A stretch of DNA of 28,075 nt from UBA1195 sp045598025 (GTDB lineage Bacteria > Bacteroidota > Bacteroidia > Bacteroidales > WCHB1-69). The notes below the pieces were generated by a model that had not been told where the DNA came from, ran no database searches, and was given only the letters and a program-made list of their open reading frames with translations. Where the stretch lies: assembly GCA_045598025.1 (NCBI GenBank), contig JAZLLH010000036.1:1-28075 (forward strand), given 5' to 3'. Positions 1 through 7,264 of the stretch are shown piece after piece. Position 1 is the stretch's first letter; each line of letters opens with the position of its first letter. Both the position numbers and the translations under genes were made by a program.

Positions 1-145
1 GAAAAATCAAAAACAGAACAACCACCAGAATACCGATGGATACGGCATTGATTCTTTTTTCATTGGCTAAATACCATTTTTCACATTTTGCGACAAAAGT
101 GTCAACCGGTACAAGGGTGTTTTCTTTTTTCTCTTTCGTGCTCAT
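1..145 (-). CDS. Membrane-anchored protein, N-terminal fragment (possible TPR protein)
   Basis: The reading frame opens with ATG at 143-145 and runs off the left edge, giving 48 visible residues. After a charged N-terminal stretch of about 30 residues (MSTKEKKENT at the start) comes a hydrophobic segment, roughly residues 34-48, rich in V, I, L and F, which looks like a transmembrane helix with the N-terminus in the cytoplasm. This layout of a short basic or acidic head, one helix and a large periplasmic part is typical of the YfgM-like tetratricopeptide proteins of Bacteroidales. The domain itself is outside the window, so that identity is inference. The frame was too short to be listed as a long ORF but is supported by the matching promoter at 176-203. 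Confidence 0.6.
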   Translation of the reverse strand, partial: MSTKEKKENTLVPVDTFVAKCEKWYLANEKRINAVSIGILVVVLFLIF

Positions 146-175
146 CTTTATATTTTTTAATTAATTTTAAGCGTG

Positions 176-203
176 CAAAATTACCATTTTTTTCATAATC
201 AAA
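176..203 (-). promoter_or_regulatory. Bacteroidetes-type promoter of the left-edge gene
   Basis: Read on the minus strand, TAATTTTG (176-183) matches the -7 consensus TAnnTTTG of the Bacteroidetes primary sigma factor. A TTTG at 200-203 could be the -33 element, with a 16-base spacer, somewhat shorter than the usual 19-21. It lies about 30 bases upstream of the ATG at 145. The rest of the 146-330 gap is AT-rich and shows only a weak 5-bp hairpin at 251-264. Confidence 0.5.
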
Positions 204-330
204 CAGCAGGTCCGCCAAATATTATTTTGGCACACATAATCAAATATTTAAGTGGGAATCCACTCCTGTTGTACCCCTGGTGACCGATGAAAAAATTGCA
301 GCAAAACGAAGGCAGTAGCGGTTTTCGCAA

Positions 331-999
331 TCAATCGAAATAGGCAATGATACTCTGTTTGGAACGTACGGACTCCCCTATTTCCACATTGATGCTGACA
401 TCGACCGGAAGCAGCAGATCTACGCGGGAACCCAGTTTGATGATTCCGATTTCACCACCTTGTTCCACCTCATCTCCCACTTTGGCATAACAGACAATCC
501 GACGGGCAATTTTCCCGGCAATCTGGCGGACAAGCACTTTCTTGTGCTGATCATTTTCCAGAATCACACTGGTGTGTTCATTGAATACGGAAGATTTGGG
601 ATACCAGGCTACCAGATGCTTCCCCGGATAATAATCGGAACAGATCACTTTACCCGAAATCGGATAGGAATTGACATGTACATTGAGCGGTGACATGAAA
701 ATGGATATCTGCAGCCTTTTTTCATGGAAATAACGGTCTTCGTCAATCTCTTCTATCACAACGATTTTTCCGTCCGCCGGAGCGTATATGGCATTCTCAT
801 TTTCTACAAGTTCGCGGTTTGGTACCCGAAAAAAACGGATGATAAAAAAGAAAAACAGGGCTGAAACGGCGTACAGCACATAATCCACCCAGCGTATGTC
901 CAATATGTTGGACAAAACGGCTACCAGCACGGCCAGTACGGCGAAAGAAAGAACAATGAAACGAAGTCCCTCCTTGTGAATTTTGACTATTTTTCTCAT
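331..999 (-). CDS. psd: Phosphatidylserine decarboxylase proenzyme (short type)
   Basis: Decarboxylates phosphatidylserine to phosphatidylethanolamine at the inner membrane. The 222-residue length fits the short archaeal/Bacteroidetes Psd subfamily rather than the ~300-residue E. coli form. Two hydrophobic segments (about residues 12-32 and 38-57) anchor the N-terminus. The catalytic core follows: APADGKI (73-79), the SPLNVHVN segment (103-110) and an LGS motif with Gly190-Ser191. That is where the family self-cleaves to create the pyruvoyl group; the residue after Ser is Arg. The ATG at 997-999 lies one base after the cdsA stop, so the two genes are almost certainly cotranscribed. CdsA makes the CDP-diacylglycerol from which phosphatidylserine is formed. 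The intervening enzyme, phosphatidylserine synthase, is not in the window. Confidence 0.93.
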   Translation of the reverse strand: MRKIVKIHKEGLRFIVLSFAVLAVLVAVLSNILDIRWVDYVLYAVSALFFFFIIRFFRVPNRELVENENAIYAPADGKIVVIEEIDEDRYFHEKRLQISIFMSPLNVHVNSYPISGKVICSDYYPGKHLVAWYPKSSVFNEHTSVILENDQHKKVLVRQIAGKIARRIVCYAKVGDEVEQGGEIGIIKLGSRVDLLLPVDVSINVEIGESVRSKQSIIAYFD

Positions 1000-1000
1000 T

Positions 1001-1816
1001 TTACAAAGCGATTTGCAGATACAACAAAACCCAAGGAATCGCCATCAGGGTCGAATCAAACCTGTCCAGAATTCCGCCATGACCGGGAAGCAGATTTCCG
1101 GAATCCTTGACAGAGGCCTGACGCTTGAGCATGGATTCCACCAAATCTCCCAACGTGCCGAACACACATATAACACAGGCAAAACCTACCCACTGTGCGG
1201 TATGAAGAGCCAGCATCGGGAACAGATGTGGAAATAGCAGGGAGAGCAAGACCGTCAGTATGGCTCCGCCCAGCGTTCCTTCCCAAGTTTTTTTGGGAGA
1301 AATGCGGGGAAAGAACGGATGACGTCCCATCAGACTGCCTACACAGTAAGCCAGGGTATCATTGGCCCATACAAGGACGAAAAAGGCCAAAAGCAACCAT
1401 TTCCCGGCATCTCCGACGGATAAGCGCGGAAAAATATTGATCAGGGCCATGGGAACGGCAATCCAGATGACACCGGACACAGCGTATCCTACATAACGAA
1501 AGACTTCGTCGTCCTTTCGAAACAGAGCTGAAAGGAAAAACATGACACACAGACAGAGAGTGGCGGTCACAACCACGGAAAAAGGCCATAGCAGCAAACC
1601 GACCGACAGCAGAAAATAGGTTGACAGAGCCAGCACATAGAACATGGTGCTCAAGGCAACTCCGTTTTCACTGACCATCAAACGGTATTCAACCAATCCG
1701 ATGCAGGTGAAAATCAGAAACACATTGAGAAGGATGGTCGGCGAAATCAGCACGGACGCGATAACGACCGCTATGAACAGCAATCCCGTCAGTGTCCTGG
1801 TCAACAAGGTTTTCAT
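1001..1816 (-). CDS. cdsA: Phosphatidate cytidylyltransferase (CDP-diglyceride synthase)
   Basis: Integral membrane enzyme converting phosphatidic acid and CTP to CDP-diacylglycerol, the branch-point precursor of all phospholipids. At 271 residues it has normal family length and about eight hydrophobic segments. The diagnostic C-terminal signature is intact: SMLKRQASVKDSG at 228-240 followed by LPGHGGILDRFD at 243-254, including the conserved metal-binding acidic residues. An upstream conserved block, SPKKTWEG (173-180), is also present. It sits between yebC (19-base gap) and psd (one-base gap) on the same strand, forming a yebC-cdsA-psd unit. In many Bacteroidales cdsA follows ftsH; here the upstream neighbour is yebC. 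Confidence 0.96.
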   Translation of the reverse strand: MKTLLTRTLTGLLFIAVVIASVLISPTILLNVFLIFTCIGLVEYRLMVSENGVALSTMFYVLALSTYFLLSVGLLLWPFSVVVTATLCLCVMFFLSALFRKDDEVFRYVGYAVSGVIWIAVPMALINIFPRLSVGDAGKWLLLAFFVLVWANDTLAYCVGSLMGRHPFFPRISPKKTWEGTLGGAILTVLLSLLFPHLFPMLALHTAQWVGFACVICVFGTLGDLVESMLKRQASVKDSGNLLPGHGGILDRFDSTLMAIPWVLLYLQIAL

Positions 1817-1835
1817 ATCCGATATTTCTGAAAAA

Positions 1836-2564
1836 CTACGCTTCTTCCACGTCTTTCATGTTGTGAAAAACGTTGGTTACGTCTTCGTCTTCCTCTATTC
1901 TTTCAATCAGTTTTTCTACTTCGGCTCTTTCTTCTTCGTTCAATTCCTTGGTATCATTGGGAATGCGATCGAATTGGAAACTCTTGATTTCAAAATGATT
2001 ATCTTCCAGATATTTCTGCACAGCACCGAAAGACTGGAAATTGGCATAAATAACGATTGTTTCGTCATCTTCGGACAGCAGTTCGTCTACGCCATAGTCT
2101 ATCAATTCCAGCTCAAGAGACTCCAAATCCATATCCGGAGTTACTTTGACCCGGAACATGCTCTTGCGTTCAAACATAAAATCCAACATACCCTGTGTTC
2201 CCAACGAACCTCCCAATTTATTGAAATAGGAACGGATGTTGGCCACTGTACGCTGATGGTTGTCGGTAGCGGTCTCTATGACCAGAGCGATACCGTGGGG
2301 TGCATATCCTTCATATACAATCTCCTTGTAGTCGGAAGTATCTTTTTCGAATGCTCGCTTGATGGCTCGATCAACGTTGTCCTTCGGCATGTTTTCAGAA
2401 CGGGCGTTCTGTATAAGCAGACGCAAGCGCGGATTGTTGTCGGGATCGGCGCCTCCGGTTTTGGCGGCCATGGTGATTTCTTTTCCCAAACGGGTGAAAA
2501 CGCGGGCCATATTGCCCCATCTTTTGAACTTTCGTGCTTTTCTGTACTCAAATGCTCGTCCCAT
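1836..2564 (-). CDS. yebC: YebC/PmpR (TACO1) family protein
   Basis: A 242-residue member of the conserved YebC/TACO1 family. Members were first described as transcriptional regulators; more recent work links several to relief of ribosome stalling, for example at proline-rich stretches. The N-terminus carries the family hallmark GRAFEYRKARKFKRW, then GKEITMAAKTGGADPDNNPRLR (given in parts: GKEITMAAK and GGADPDNNPRLR). Further conserved blocks are NARSENMPKDNVDRAIKRA and EGYAPHGIALVIE. The C-terminal tail is strongly acidic (EERAEVEKLIERIEEDEDV). It is first in the operon with cdsA and psd, with a -7 box 53 bases upstream of its ATG. Which of the two roles applies in this organism cannot be told from the sequence. 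Confidence 0.95.
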   Translation of the reverse strand: MGRAFEYRKARKFKRWGNMARVFTRLGKEITMAAKTGGADPDNNPRLRLLIQNARSENMPKDNVDRAIKRAFEKDTSDYKEIVYEGYAPHGIALVIETATDNHQRTVANIRSYFNKLGGSLGTQGMLDFMFERKSMFRVKVTPDMDLESLELELIDYGVDELLSEDDETIVIYANFQSFGAVQKYLEDNHFEIKSFQFDRIPNDTKELNEEERAEVEKLIERIEEDEDVTNVFHNMKDVEEA

Positions 2565-2616
2565 CGTATTGAAATTTAATAAAGTGTATAAAATTAATTC
2601 AAAAATTCACTATTTG

Positions 2617-2624
2617 CAAAGGTA
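2617..2624 (-). promoter_or_regulatory. -7 promoter element upstream of yebC-cdsA-psd
   Basis: On the minus strand this reads TACCTTTG, a full match to TAnnTTTG, within the 100-base gap between the DUF4837 gene and yebC. No convincing -33 TTG is seen at the expected distance. Confidence 0.5.
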
Positions 2625-2664
2625 TAAAAAATATGGATTAGGGCATGAAAACTCCTGCCTTTTT

Positions 2665-3681
2665 TTAGTTCTTGGATTTTACAATGCTGGTTGACAATAA
2701 TATAGCCTCAACCTGACGCATCAGGTCTCTTTTTTTGTCGGAAGGTGCATAGAGAAAGCCATCCACCGTGACCACCTGTTGGTGTTCCTCATCCAAAAAG
2801 GTATAGGAAACAAAAGGCCCTCCCATGTGGTCACCCGGATGTCCGAATACGCCCCACAATCCTCTGGATTCAATGGCATAGGAGGATGCGGGAAATGCAT
2901 AGTAGCGGCTTTCCACAGGATAGAATCGGTCATCGACAAGAGCATGGGAACTGTCTGCACTCCCCTGCACGTATTGGCGGGTATAGCGGTCGCGCAGTTC
3001 CCTGATGTACCTTGGAGAGAACTGTGTAGTGTCCGTATAGGGTTCCGTATAAATCATGACATGCTGTCCCCAGTATTTGGTTTCCTTCCGCATCCAACAG
3101 AAAGAATCTGTTTTGACGGCAAAAATAAATCCGTCCGGAAGCACCATGGACAAACGGTATTTTTCTTCCAGACTCCGGCGGATGGAATTATCTTCCTGAG
3201 CACGTTGAGCCTTTTGAAAACGTGCCATCTCCCCTTTGCGGATGTATTCCACTATCTGCTCCGACTGCGACATGAAGGCCTCTGTCAAACCTTTCATATC
3301 CTTTGCTTTCAAATGAATACATATTTGAGGAGAAGCCCATTTGTTCTTTTCCACCTTTAATTTTGCATCCTCAAGGGAAGGATCCGTCTCCATAAGAATG
3401 ATATTCCGCTGTTTCTGATACAGAGGTTTGAAGCTGGAATTGTCAATTTGGGAAACCAGAAATTGGGGTTCAGACTGCGGAAGTGCCGGAACCGTTTCTT
3501 CCAATACAGAGCGCAGAGAGTCTCCGTAAGCAGCATTCCAAAGGGCCGTAGGACACACGACCAAAACCTCGCTGGAACGTCCTGTGGACGACATCAGGGC
3601 ATTGCCTTGGGATCCCGTTCCCTGACAGGCAATAAGCAACAGACCGACCATGGAAAGCGTGGAAAATAAGATCTTTTTCAT
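2665..3681 (-). CDS. DUF4837 family lipoprotein
   Basis: A 338-residue predicted lipoprotein. The signal peptide MKKILFSTLSMVGLLLIAC ends in a lipobox LIAC with Cys19; the following residues (QGTGSQG) lack acidic residues that would mark surface export, so a periplasm-facing location is more likely. The body resembles the Bacteroidetes-restricted DUF4837 family: the tract SSEVLVVCPTALWNA near the N-terminus, an aromatic segment containing KYWGQHVMIYTEPY, and a C-terminal stretch beginning GLWGVFGHPGDHMGGPF. I recognise the family by overall pattern; no biochemical function is established. The ATG is four bases downstream of the Fic-like gene stop, so the two are probably cotranscribed. Confidence 0.8.
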   Translation of the reverse strand: MKKILFSTLSMVGLLLIACQGTGSQGNALMSSTGRSSEVLVVCPTALWNAAYGDSLRSVLEETVPALPQSEPQFLVSQIDNSSFKPLYQKQRNIILMETDPSLEDAKLKVEKNKWASPQICIHLKAKDMKGLTEAFMSQSEQIVEYIRKGEMARFQKAQRAQEDNSIRRSLEEKYRLSMVLPDGFIFAVKTDSFCWMRKETKYWGQHVMIYTEPYTDTTQFSPRYIRELRDRYTRQYVQGSADSSHALVDDRFYPVESRYYAFPASSYAIESRGLWGVFGHPGDHMGGPFVSYTFLDEEHQQVVTVDGFLYAPSDKKRDLMRQVEAILLSTSIVKSKN

Positions 3682-3685
3682 ACGA

Positions 3686-4447
3686 TTATTTTTGCATTTC
3701 TGCGATTTCTTCTTCTAAAAATTTGATATACTGCTTAAAACAAAATACATGGTAGGAATGGACGTTGTTTCGGTTTCTGGCCTGATCACAAATGGTCAGG
3801 AAACGCACGCTATCCACCTTGTAGATATAAGAAATGGGAAGATTGCACAGGGCCTGGGCATAATTATATACCAGAAAAGCCGTACACATATTGCCTTCTC
3901 CGAAGGGATAGATATTCATCATATCAAACAGAAGGTTGTATGTCAGTATGGATTTATCCTCTATGCTTTCTGCTTGTCGGATCTGCTTTTTGAGATTATC
4001 ACACAACTGCTCCATCATAAGGGGCAGGCGCTTGTAATCGGGGAAAAGCCGGGAGGCATTTTTGACAACACCTTTGCGGAACATTCCTTTGGAAGAATCA
4101 TAGGTTTCGCAGTCTCCATGGCAGATTCCTCCCGTGTGGGCCATGGCCAAAGCGGCGATATGCTGCAATATTTCCACTGACAGCGGCTGCTTTTTCTTGG
4201 ACGTCTGCAACACATACATCAGCGCCTGATGACAATCCTGTACCAATTGAGACTGCTTCAACGGCTTCTTTTTAACGATTTCTCCATATTTCAACAGATC
4301 GACAGCTTCTGATTCGGTTAATTGGGAACCGTCAAAAGCAGCAATGTTATAAGCCGCTTCATAATACGTGTACTCCTTGCTGTAGCCGGTTGCAGCGGCC
4401 AGCTCGTTGTACTCATTCACCAATTTCTCTACCTTCTCGAATTTCAT
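3686..4447 (-). CDS. Fic-like protein with degenerate active site
   Basis: A 253-residue protein with the layout of a Fic/DOC fold but with the active site eroded. Typical Fic AMP-transferases carry HPFx(D/E)GNGRxxR. Here the equivalent segment, residues 180-191, reads YPFGEGNMCTAF: the catalytic His is Tyr180, the Gly-Arg pair after GN is Met-Cys, and the final Arg is Phe. An upstream GMFRKGVV (121-128) corresponds to the conserved GxxR block before the flap. The N-terminal stretch NIAAFDGSQLTESEA (34-48) resembles the inhibitory helix (S/T)xxxE(G/N) of class II Fic proteins, with Ile and Asp in place of Ser/Thr and Glu. The fold should survive but canonical AMPylation looks impossible; binding or another reaction is conceivable. 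It is cotranscribed with the DUF4837 lipoprotein. Confidence 0.72.
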   Translation of the reverse strand: MKFEKVEKLVNEYNELAAATGYSKEYTYYEAAYNIAAFDGSQLTESEAVDLLKYGEIVKKKPLKQSQLVQDCHQALMYVLQTSKKKQPLSVEILQHIAALAMAHTGGICHGDCETYDSSKGMFRKGVVKNASRLFPDYKRLPLMMEQLCDNLKKQIRQAESIEDKSILTYNLLFDMMNIYPFGEGNMCTAFLVYNYAQALCNLPISYIYKVDSVRFLTICDQARNRNNVHSYHVFCFKQYIKFLEEEIAEMQK

Positions 4448-4464
4448 ATCCGGTAATTTTTTTG

Positions 4465-4472
4465 CAAAGATA
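4465..4472 (-). promoter_or_regulatory. -7 promoter element upstream of the Fic-like gene
   Basis: Minus-strand TATCTTTG, a full TAnnTTTG match, 18 bases upstream of the ATG at 4447. A TTTG at 4488-4491 is only 15 bases further up, closer than the usual -33 spacing. The transcript leader would be very short. Confidence 0.5.
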
Positions 4473-4507
4473 CATTTTTTTTTAAAGCAAAAAGCCTTTT
4501 TTTCGTC

Positions 4508-5554
4508 TTACTGCTTTTTTTTCCTTGCATTGGCCAATTGACCGCAGGCTGCCGCGATGTCCCTACCCTTGCTGCGGCGCACATTTACAATCAGATTTCT
4601 ATCCTCCAAAGCTTTGACAAAATCGGAAAAAACGGCCGCTTCGGATGCCCTATACGGAGCATATGGATGCTGATTGTATTCTATAAGATTGATTTTTACA
4701 GGAAAACGTCGGCAAAATTTCAACAGCAACTCGGCGTGGCGGGGGCTATCATTGACATTCTGGAGCAACATGTATTCCACCGTAATCCGCCGCCCGGTTT
4801 GCTGATAGTAGTCATACAGGGCATCCGAAAGCTCCGGCAGCGGATATTTGCGGGACACCGGCATCAGTTCGGAACGCTGATCCTTGTCGGCCGTATGCAG
4901 GGATACAGCCAGATGCACGGGAATGCCATCGGCAGCGAGACGACGGATGCCGTCGCAGATGCCGGAGGTGGAGACCGTAATACGGGAAGGAGACATTCCC
5001 GATCCGTTCTCCGAAACCACCCTCTGCAAAGCCGATTTCAACGAATCGTAGTTCAGCAGGGGTTCCCCCATTCCCATCCATACAATATTGCTCAACGGAT
5101 GTCCGTATCTCGCCATGGATTCCTGCTGAGCCTTATATACTTGCGCGTACATTTCGTACGCGCTCAGATTGCGTTGAAACCCCAGCCCGGCGGTAGCACA
5201 AAAACGGCAGTTGAGCGGACATCCCACCTGGGACGACACGCAAAGCGTACTGCGATTTCGGGAAGGAATCAGCACCATTTCCACTACTGCTCCGTCCGAG
5301 AGACGCAGAGCATATTTTACACTTCCATCCGTACTTTCCTGAAATTCGGAAATACCGACACTTTCCAAAAAAAAGGAAGCAGATAACTGCTCCCGCAAAG
5401 CAGCCGGCAGATTCTGCATAGCGTCGAAAGAACCCGCATTCCGTTTCCATAGCCATTCATCCAACTGACGTCCCCGAAATGCCGGATAATTCCGTTCGGA
5501 CAGCCATTGTTTTATCTCATTTTCACCAAGTTTTCTCAAATCATTCATTTTCAC
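4508..5554 (-). CDS. rlmN: Dual-specificity 23S rRNA/tRNA adenine-C2 methyltransferase RlmN
   Basis: Radical-SAM enzyme that methylates C2 of A2503 in 23S rRNA and A37 in some tRNAs. At 348 residues it has normal length. The 4Fe-4S cluster motif CPLNCRFC is at 112-119. The methyl-accepting Cys105 lies in TLCVSSQVGC, and the second catalytic Cys337 lies in GRDIAAACGQL near the C-terminus. A GMGEPLLN block follows the cluster. The first start codon is GTG at 5552-5554, overlapping the prmC stop by 14 bases; an ATG two codons later is an equally plausible start. It is the last gene of the pgi-speB-prmC-rlmN run, next to another methyltransferase that acts on the translation machinery. Confidence 0.96.
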   Translation of the reverse strand: MKMNDLRKLGENEIKQWLSERNYPAFRGRQLDEWLWKRNAGSFDAMQNLPAALREQLSASFFLESVGISEFQESTDGSVKYALRLSDGAVVEMVLIPSRNRSTLCVSSQVGCPLNCRFCATAGLGFQRNLSAYEMYAQVYKAQQESMARYGHPLSNIVWMGMGEPLLNYDSLKSALQRVVSENGSGMSPSRITVSTSGICDGIRRLAADGIPVHLAVSLHTADKDQRSELMPVSRKYPLPELSDALYDYYQQTGRRITVEYMLLQNVNDSPRHAELLLKFCRRFPVKINLIEYNQHPYAPYRASEAAVFSDFVKALEDRNLIVNVRRSKGRDIAAACGQLANARKKKQ

Positions 5555-6407
5555 ATCCTTTCCAACAAGCCTTCAGCATGCGATCCTTGCCTTGCATGTC
5601 CTTACGTAATTCCAGACATCCGTAACCTGCCTCCGCAAACAGCTGTTGACTCTCTTTTCCCAATTTTTCATTGATTTCCACATAAACGCACCCGTTTTTC
5701 ATCAACAGATGCTTCCCTTTGAGGGCTATTGCTCTGTAAAAACAAAGCGGATCCTCATCCGGGACAAACAGTGCTGAAGAAGGTTCGTGCTTCTTCACTC
5801 TGTCGGATATTTCGGATTTCTCCTTCTCCATGACGTACGGAGGATTACTGACTATACAGACGTAACGTCCCGACTCTTCCGCAGCAACCTCCGACGAAAG
5901 CAGGTCCTCCTGCAGCCAACGGATGGATACACTGTGCCGTTGTGCATTGCTGCAGGCCAGTTGCAGTGCTCCTTCGGAAATATCTGTAGCGGTGATCTGC
6001 ATGTGGGGCCTATGATGTGCCATTGCAATGGCGATGCAGCCGCTGCCGGTGCAGAAATCCACTGCCCGACCCTCCGAATCCGGTGGCAAATCCTGCAAAA
6101 TCCAATGAAGCAGTTCTTCCGTTTCCGGTCGGGGAATCAGTACCCTTTCATCAACCGCGAAGGAAAGTCCGTAAAACCAGGCTTCTCCTAGGATATACTG
6201 CAAGGGACATCCCGTTCGCAATAAGGAAACCGCCGAACGTATACGGGACACCACCTCTTCCGGGACTTCTGCCGTAGGATTCAAGGCAGCGAAAAACGCG
6301 TCCTTCCCCGTATAGTGTTCCAACAGCCAATGCGCGGTCGGCAGATTTTCCGTTCCCAAAAAACGCAATTGTTCCTGCAGTTCCCTTTCAAGTGATTTTA
6401 TCTGCAT
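5541..6407 (-). CDS. prmC: Peptide chain release factor N5-glutamine methyltransferase
   Basis: Methylates the GGQ glutamine of release factors RF1 and RF2, raising termination efficiency. From the chosen ATG the protein has 288 residues, the usual PrmC/HemK length. The N-terminal helical domain is followed by RPETEEL (93-99), the SAM-binding loop DFCTGSGCIAI (117-127) and the catalytic NPPY (188-191). A 30-codon upstream extension of the frame (to 6497) lies inside speB and has no family resemblance, so I placed the start at ATG 6405-6407, giving a 10-base overlap with the speB stop. Its own stop overlaps the start of rlmN. Such overlaps suggest translational coupling along the operon. Confidence 0.94.
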   Translation of the reverse strand: MQIKSLERELQEQLRFLGTENLPTAHWLLEHYTGKDAFFAALNPTAEVPEEVVSRIRSAVSLLRTGCPLQYILGEAWFYGLSFAVDERVLIPRPETEELLHWILQDLPPDSEGRAVDFCTGSGCIAIAMAHHRPHMQITATDISEGALQLACSNAQRHSVSIRWLQEDLLSSEVAAEESGRYVCIVSNPPYVMEKEKSEISDRVKKHEPSSALFVPDEDPLCFYRAIALKGKHLLMKNGCVYVEINEKLGKESQQLFAEAGYGCLELRKDMQGKDRMLKACWKGCENE

Positions 6408-7264
6408 GCGTTCCGTTTTTTCCAAATTTTGGAAAGAATGCGATACACCAGGACCGAAGCCAACACATCCGACGATTTTTCCGAAGGATTGGGACACAAT
6501 TCCACAATGTCAAAACCGACAATGTCATGACGTCTGTTCACATAATCCACAAAATCCAATACCTGCCGCCACGACATGCCGCCAGGGAAAGGCGTACCGG
6601 TTGAGGGAAGCACGGAAGGATCAAAAGCATCCAGGTCTATGGTCAGATACACTTTGTCCGTCAATCCGGATTCGGCCCGACGCATCCAATGCCGTTCCGT
6701 ATGGAGCTGGTGCGCGTACACCGTCGTACGCGGATCCAGTTCATCTTTTTCCTCTATACATACGCTTCGGATACCTACCTGTACCACCGGACATTTTTCT
6801 TTCAGCCTTTTCATAACACAGGCGTGGTTGTAGGGAGAATCATGGTATTCGTCGCGCATGTCCGCATGGGCATCCAACTGCAGCACGGACAAAGTGGGGA
6901 ATTGCTCTGCATAGGCACACACGCTGCCGATGGTAACCGAATGTTCACCGCCAAGAACAACGGACATTTTACCGTCCTTCAAGTATGTTGACGTACGTTT
7001 GCGTACAGCTTCCACCATTTGTTCCGGAGACAACATTTCGTCTTCGGCTATGGGAGGCGCCGTATGTATCCCTTGCCGGTATACTTCCACATCCTCCTCC
7101 ACATCGTACAACTCTATGCTGTCCGATGCATCTATGATAGCCTGTGGACCCTTGTCTGCCCCTTTGACAAATGTACTGGTTCCATCGTAAGGAACCGGAA
7201 GCATCACATAGGCAGCCGATTCATAGGCGGCATATTCCGCCTCCATGTCTAAGAAATATTCCAT
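6398..7264 (-). CDS. speB: Agmatinase/arginase (ureohydrolase) family protein
   Basis: Manganese-dependent ureohydrolase, most similar in pattern to bacterial agmatinases that release urea from agmatine to give putrescine. All metal ligands are visible: His108 in GGEHS, Asp131, His133 and Asp135 in DAHADMRDEY, and Asp210 and Asp212 in TIDLDAFDPS. The length of 288 residues is usual. The N-terminal block PVPYDGTSTFVKGADKGP is typical of agmatinases rather than arginases, but guanidino-acid or other ureohydrolases share these motifs, so the substrate is inferred. The start codon overlaps the pgi stop as TAATG and the gene ends inside prmC, so it is embedded in the operon. No arginine decarboxylase is seen in the window. 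Confidence 0.88.
   Translation of the reverse strand: MEYFLDMEAEYAAYESAAYVMLPVPYDGTSTFVKGADKGPQAIIDASDSIELYDVEEDVEVYRQGIHTAPPIAEDEMLSPEQMVEAVRKRTSTYLKDGKMSVVLGGEHSVTIGSVCAYAEQFPTLSVLQLDAHADMRDEYHDSPYNHACVMKRLKEKCPVVQVGIRSVCIEEKDELDPRTTVYAHQLHTERHWMRRAESGLTDKVYLTIDLDAFDPSVLPSTGTPFPGGMSWRQVLDFVDYVNRRHDIVGFDIVELCPNPSEKSSDVLASVLVYRILSKIWKKRNACR

Noticed and set aside
251..264. Small hairpin AGTGG-GAAT-CCACT after psd
   Set aside because: Only five pairs and no T-run following on the minus strand, so not called as a terminator.
1644..2579. Plus-strand open frame of 311 codons
   Set aside because: It is antisense to yebC and the start of cdsA, both strongly supported by family motifs; its translation has no family pattern.
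4480..4512. Possible terminator after rlmN
   Set aside because: The A/T runs around the rlmN stop can form only poor stems; not convincing.
6408..6497. 30-codon upstream extension of prmC
   Set aside because: It lies wholly inside speB and adds residues absent from the PrmC family; the internal ATG at 6405-6407 gives the normal length.
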